Shown piece by piece: positions 13,823 to 16,039 of a DNA stretch of 16,039 bases; within the stretch, counting starts at the first letter, position 1; every line of letters starts with the position of its first letter. A program made the position numbers and the translations under genes. The notes below the pieces were generated by a model. The model made no database searches and had not been told where the DNA came from. It worked only from the letters and a program-made list of their open reading frames with translations. This stretch comes from Candidatus Woesearchaeota archaeon. Lineage in GTDB: Archaea > Nanobdellota > Nanobdellia > Woesearchaeales > UBA12501. The DNA is taken from NCBI GenBank assembly GCA_016203375.1, contig JACQMX010000062.1, positions 1-16,039 on the forward strand. The letters run 5' to 3'.

Positions 13823-14947
13823 CTACAGGAGCTCATCGACAATCCGTTGTAATCCATAGACAACCTGCTCATCCCGCGAGTGTAAACTGTCTATCAGAAA
13901 ACGCTGGCCAAGAAGGTGCTGCATTCCAATAACATATCGTACGGCGATCTCACTGCGCTGATTATCAGTATATGGCTTGTCACCCTGTGAAAATCCACGG
14001 GCAAATTCCTTTGAATAAGATTTTGGATTCAATTCCCTTATCTCTCCCCTCTCAAGTTTTGCAAGCTGTTCTTTATAATCATCAGCAAGCCAGAACCGTG
14101 ATGAGTCCATGGTGTACAACTCATCTTGGCTCACGATTTGGCCATGTCTATTAATACCATGCTCTGTCTTGGTATCAACGAGAATGATGCCTTTTTCGCT
14201 TAAGAATTGAGAGACAATGCCAAATGCAAAAAGAGCACTATTCCGAATTTGCGCGTATTGGTCGCGAGTACATGCATTCCGTTCAACAAGCTGTTGCGGA
14301 GAAACAGAGGCGTCATGGATGTCTGATTTTGTTGATGGAGTGTCCATGACATATGGTAGGGGTCCATTGGCAATCAACCCCTCAGGAAGAGGATGGCCAC
14401 AAAAGGTTCTTCGTCCAGCTCGATAATGCATGAATAATGACGTGCTTGTGGTGCTTTTCGCCATGTGTGCGCGAACAACCATCTCCAGGGGGATCTGTTG
14501 TAAATTCTCTGCAGCAATAACAAGAGAATTATCCACCAAACCATGCACCTCGATCTCCGACGTTCCAATGGCAGGGGCCACTAATCTTCTCATGGAATAG
14601 TGATTTACGGCTAAAATTTGATCCTTAAATGGAATCTCTCCACGATTGATGTCATGCGTCGAAATGCGCCGCGTTCGCACCATAATGCGAAGTGGCGTTC
14701 CGTCCTTCGCAACTAACGGTGGATTTTCTTCAATGATGCTTCCTCTTTGAGGATAGAGCACCTTTCCTCCAAATATAGAATCAGAAACCTTTCCCGGGCG
14801 CACCGTGTATCCTTTCAAGCGAGGGATAGCGCCGGAATCTAAGATTTCCTGTGTTGAGCTTGATGGCTTATCAGCCATGTTAAAATAGACATCAACGAGA
14901 CCACGTATTTCATCTTCAGTTAAAAGAGGTAGAGAATGATCATTCAT
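13823..14947 (-). CDS. purC: Phosphoribosylaminoimidazole-succinocarboxamide synthase (SAICAR synthetase)
   Basis: A 374-residue PurC-family protein that joins CAIR and aspartate using ATP in purine synthesis. Family elements, numbered from the chosen start: GKVSDSI (52-58), TRRISTHDINRGEIP (92-106), EMVVR (155-159), DTPSTKSDIHD (202-212), VDTKTEHG (257-264) and DELYTMDSSRFW (275-286). It is longer than bacterial PurC (about 240) and yeast Ade1 (about 306), with about 45 residues before the domain, an insertion between the nucleotide loop and the TRRIS motif, and about 80 after. The motif normally read as TDRISAFD is TRRISTHD, so the enzyme is divergent. The start is uncertain: an ATG at 14965 overlaps the PCNA gene by 8 nt, but the ATG at 14947 has GAGG 8 nt before it, and I prefer the latter. 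It probably forms an operon with the PCNA gene. Confidence 0.88.
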   Translation of the reverse strand: MNDHSLPLLTEDEIRGLVDVYFNMADKPSSSTQEILDSGAIPRLKGYTVRPGKVSDSIFGGKVLYPQRGSIIEENPPLVAKDGTPLRIMVRTRRISTHDINRGEIPFKDQILAVNHYSMRRLVAPAIGTSEIEVHGLVDNSLVIAAENLQQIPLEMVVRAHMAKSTTSTSLFMHYRAGRRTFCGHPLPEGLIANGPLPYVMDTPSTKSDIHDASVSPQQLVERNACTRDQYAQIRNSALFAFGIVSQFLSEKGIILVDTKTEHGINRHGQIVSQDELYTMDSSRFWLADDYKEQLAKLERGEIRELNPKSYSKEFARGFSQGDKPYTDNQRSEIAVRYVIGMQHLLGQRFLIDSLHSRDEQVVYGLQRIVDELL

Positions 14948-14955
14948 GCTGCCAT

Positions 14956-14959
14956 CCTC
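14956..14959 (-). promoter_or_regulatory. Shine-Dalgarno site of purC overlapping the PCNA stop codon
   Basis: GAGG on the minus strand lies 8 nt before the ATG at 14947 and overlaps the TGA of the PCNA gene (14958-14960). It supports the shorter purC start and coupling of the two genes. Confidence 0.45.
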
Positions 14960-15698
14960 AATCATTCTCGACGCGTGGCGCCAAAATGAAACTCAACGAT
15001 ACCTTATCCAGAGTACGATAATCCAAGCGAAGTGGATAATCCTTATTGAAAGAAATCGTAACCTCATCAGCGAGCTTGCTGCCATTGATCATCTTTTTGA
15101 GGTATTCGATAGAATATTTTGATCGTACTTTGTCACCTTTCACGTCCACTTTTGTTTCATTGCCTTCTGGCACTTCGATATGCGCCTTGCTCAGGTCGCC
15201 TTCCGCTTGAACAGTGAACTTGCCATTTTCCGCGATAAAGCTAACGGACTCCGCTACAATATCAACGTCCTCTACAGCTTCATTCAAGACAGTGGATACC
15301 GTCTTGACCGATGCCGCGAAATTGAGCTCTGGCACACGCTGCTCTTTCTCCTCCAAGTCGATAATGGGGAGGGAGAAGGTTCGTGTGGTGTTGCTCTTGA
15401 GCGTGATCTTGAGCTTGTTCTCGTCAAGCTCGAGCGTAATAGCATCATTTGGCTTGGCTCGCTTGAGTACCTGCTTCAAATTGCTGAGATTAATGGCGAT
15501 TTCCTGGGGTTTGTCTACTTTATACTCCACAAAGGAACTTGGCAATAGCTTAAAGATGACCATGGCCACGTTCGCTGGATCCATAGCAACGAGCTCAATG
15601 CCATTGCCAGTGACTTTAAACGTTGCTTCATTGACGAGTTCAGAAATAATGGAAATGCTCTCCTTCAAGTACTTTGGTTCAGCTAGACTTAAATGCAT
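14958..15698 (-). CDS. pcn: DNA polymerase sliding clamp (PCNA)
   Basis: A 246-residue archaeal PCNA, the usual length. The N-terminus MHLSLAEPKYLKESIS aligns in spacing with typical archaeal starts (M-x4-LADAKEF), followed by ATFKVTGNGIELVAMDPANVAMV (about 24-46), the classic first-domain segment. Later landmarks include KITLKSNTTRTFSLPIIDLEE, leading into the interdomain connector, and LDYRTLDKVSLSFILAPRVEND at the C-terminus with the conserved strand that binds partner peptides. It forms a trimeric ring around DNA and tethers polymerase, ligase and nucleases. An in-frame ATG four codons upstream (15710) is possible but adds GLL-type residues absent from the family, while GGGG lies 6 nt before the ATG at 15698. 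It is followed by purC and preceded by polB, all on the minus strand. Its own TATA box lies in the gap after polB. Confidence 0.96.
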   Translation of the reverse strand: MHLSLAEPKYLKESISIISELVNEATFKVTGNGIELVAMDPANVAMVIFKLLPSSFVEYKVDKPQEIAINLSNLKQVLKRAKPNDAITLELDENKLKITLKSNTTRTFSLPIIDLEEKEQRVPELNFAASVKTVSTVLNEAVEDVDIVAESVSFIAENGKFTVQAEGDLSKAHIEVPEGNETKVDVKGDKVRSKYSIEYLKKMINGSKLADEVTISFNKDYPLRLDYRTLDKVSLSFILAPRVEND

Positions 15699-15754
15699 AA
15701 GTAACCCCATTTGACCCTATATGCCGCATCTATCTAATTTGTCAAACGTGACGC

Positions 15755-15765
15755 TATTTAAATTT
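15755..15765 (-). promoter_or_regulatory. TATA box of the PCNA-purC operon
   Basis: AAATTTAAATA on the minus strand predicts a transcript start near 15734, leaving a leader of about 25-36 nt. This differs from the leaderless pattern of most genes in the window. Confidence 0.6.
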
Positions 15766-15800
15766 TTTGTGGTTCTGATGAATAAGGGAATAGAAACCAT

Positions 15801-15830
15801 AACAAGTATACAGCTAACAAGTATACAGCT
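15801..15830. repeat. Perfect tandem duplication of a 15-bp unit
   Basis: AACAAGTATACAGCT occurs twice head to tail (15801-15815 and 15816-15830). The array starts right at the polB stop codon and lies 36-75 bp upstream of the PCNA TATA box. Each unit contains the palindrome GTATAC. It could be a recent slippage product or a paired binding site. Confidence 0.7.
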
Positions 15831-16039
15831 TAATGATATTCAAACAAGCTTCGCTGCTTGTGGTTCTTAAGAATATCCTCAAAGCTCTGGTTCTGGAAAC
15901 TAAGAACGGCATCCGCGATTGGCTTGATCTGCTTCTCGATATAATGATTGTAATCGAGAGAACTCTTCTGCTTTTGCACCGGCTGTCTTCACGGTCAGGG
16001 CTGTCTGGATTTCTGCACCGGTCGGGCCGCGCTTTGGGA
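15830..16039 (-). CDS. polB: B-family DNA polymerase (DNA polymerase II-like), C-terminal fragment
   Basis: Only the 3' end is present. From 15988 down to the TAA at 15830 an open frame reads QPVQKQKSSLDYNHYIEKQ, then IKPIADAVLSFQNQSFEDIL, then KNHKQRSLFEYH. This matches the thumb end of B-family polymerases of the E. coli Pol II kind, whose tail reads DYEHYLTRQLQPVAEGILPF. The final residues QRSLFEYH fit the PCNA-interacting peptide pattern Q-x2-L-x2-aromatic. Above 15988 this frame meets stop codons (15989-15991 and one further on), whereas another frame reads PKRGPTGAEIQ at the window edge. The sequence is therefore frame-broken near the edge, by an assembly error or a real mutation. The clean segment alone supports the identification; it precedes the PCNA gene on the same strand. 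Confidence 0.72.

Noticed and set aside
15699..15710. Upstream ATG of PCNA adding four residues
   Set aside because: The shorter form matches the usual archaeal PCNA N-terminus and has a G-rich site at suitable spacing; the longer start is not excluded.
15801..15830. Tandem repeat considered as a CRISPR array or origin iterons
   Set aside because: The units are 15 bp and directly adjacent with no spacers, only two copies exist, and no cas or initiator gene is nearby.

Overview
The window looks like part of an archaeal chromosome, probably from an uncultivated lineage with small, tightly packed genes (a DPANN-type or related archaeon; this placement is inference). The archaeal marks are a PCNA sliding clamp, an archaeal-size Lhr helicase, the tail of a B-family DNA polymerase, TATA boxes instead of bacterial promoters, and no bacterial -35/-10 signals. 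Six genes have a TATA box centred 25-27 nt before the start codon, which implies leaderless mRNAs. Shine-Dalgarno-like sites appear mainly where a leader or an upstream cistron exists. No tRNA, rRNA, CRISPR array or insertion sequence was seen.

Left part (1-3750, minus strand): a three-gene operon sdhA-sdhB-sdhE encoding a fumarate reductase/succinate dehydrogenase of the archaeal 'type E' or thiol:fumarate reductase style: a covalent-FAD flavoprotein, an iron-sulfur subunit with an extra cysteine at the third cluster, and an HdrB-like protein with two complete CCG cysteine sets. No classical membrane anchor gene is visible, but the operon end coincides with the window edge.

Middle (3700-9400, plus strand): a Fic-domain protein with its own inhibitory motif, whose TATA box sits between two copies of a 12-bp direct repeat; the helicase Lhr; a haem-oxygenase-like diiron-type protein with an apparent C-terminal membrane helix, preceded by an AT-rich region full of inverted repeats; and a metallophosphoesterase of the COG1407/PdeM type. 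Lhr and this phosphoesterase are known genomic partners in DNA repair, so the membrane-anchored oxidase-like gene between them is the most unexpected arrangement here.

Right part (9378-16039): a small zinc-finger protein and an overlapping two-helix membrane protein in a shifted frame (possibly one split or frameshifted gene); a secreted protein of repeated Ig-like/CARDB-type domains; a type IV ABC exporter converging on it with a 23-nt overlap; a small basic OB/cold-shock-like protein; purC overlapping or abutting pcn (PCNA); and the 3' end of a DNA polymerase II-like polB that finishes in a PCNA-interacting-peptide-like motif right beside the PCNA gene. The polB reading frame breaks close to the window end.
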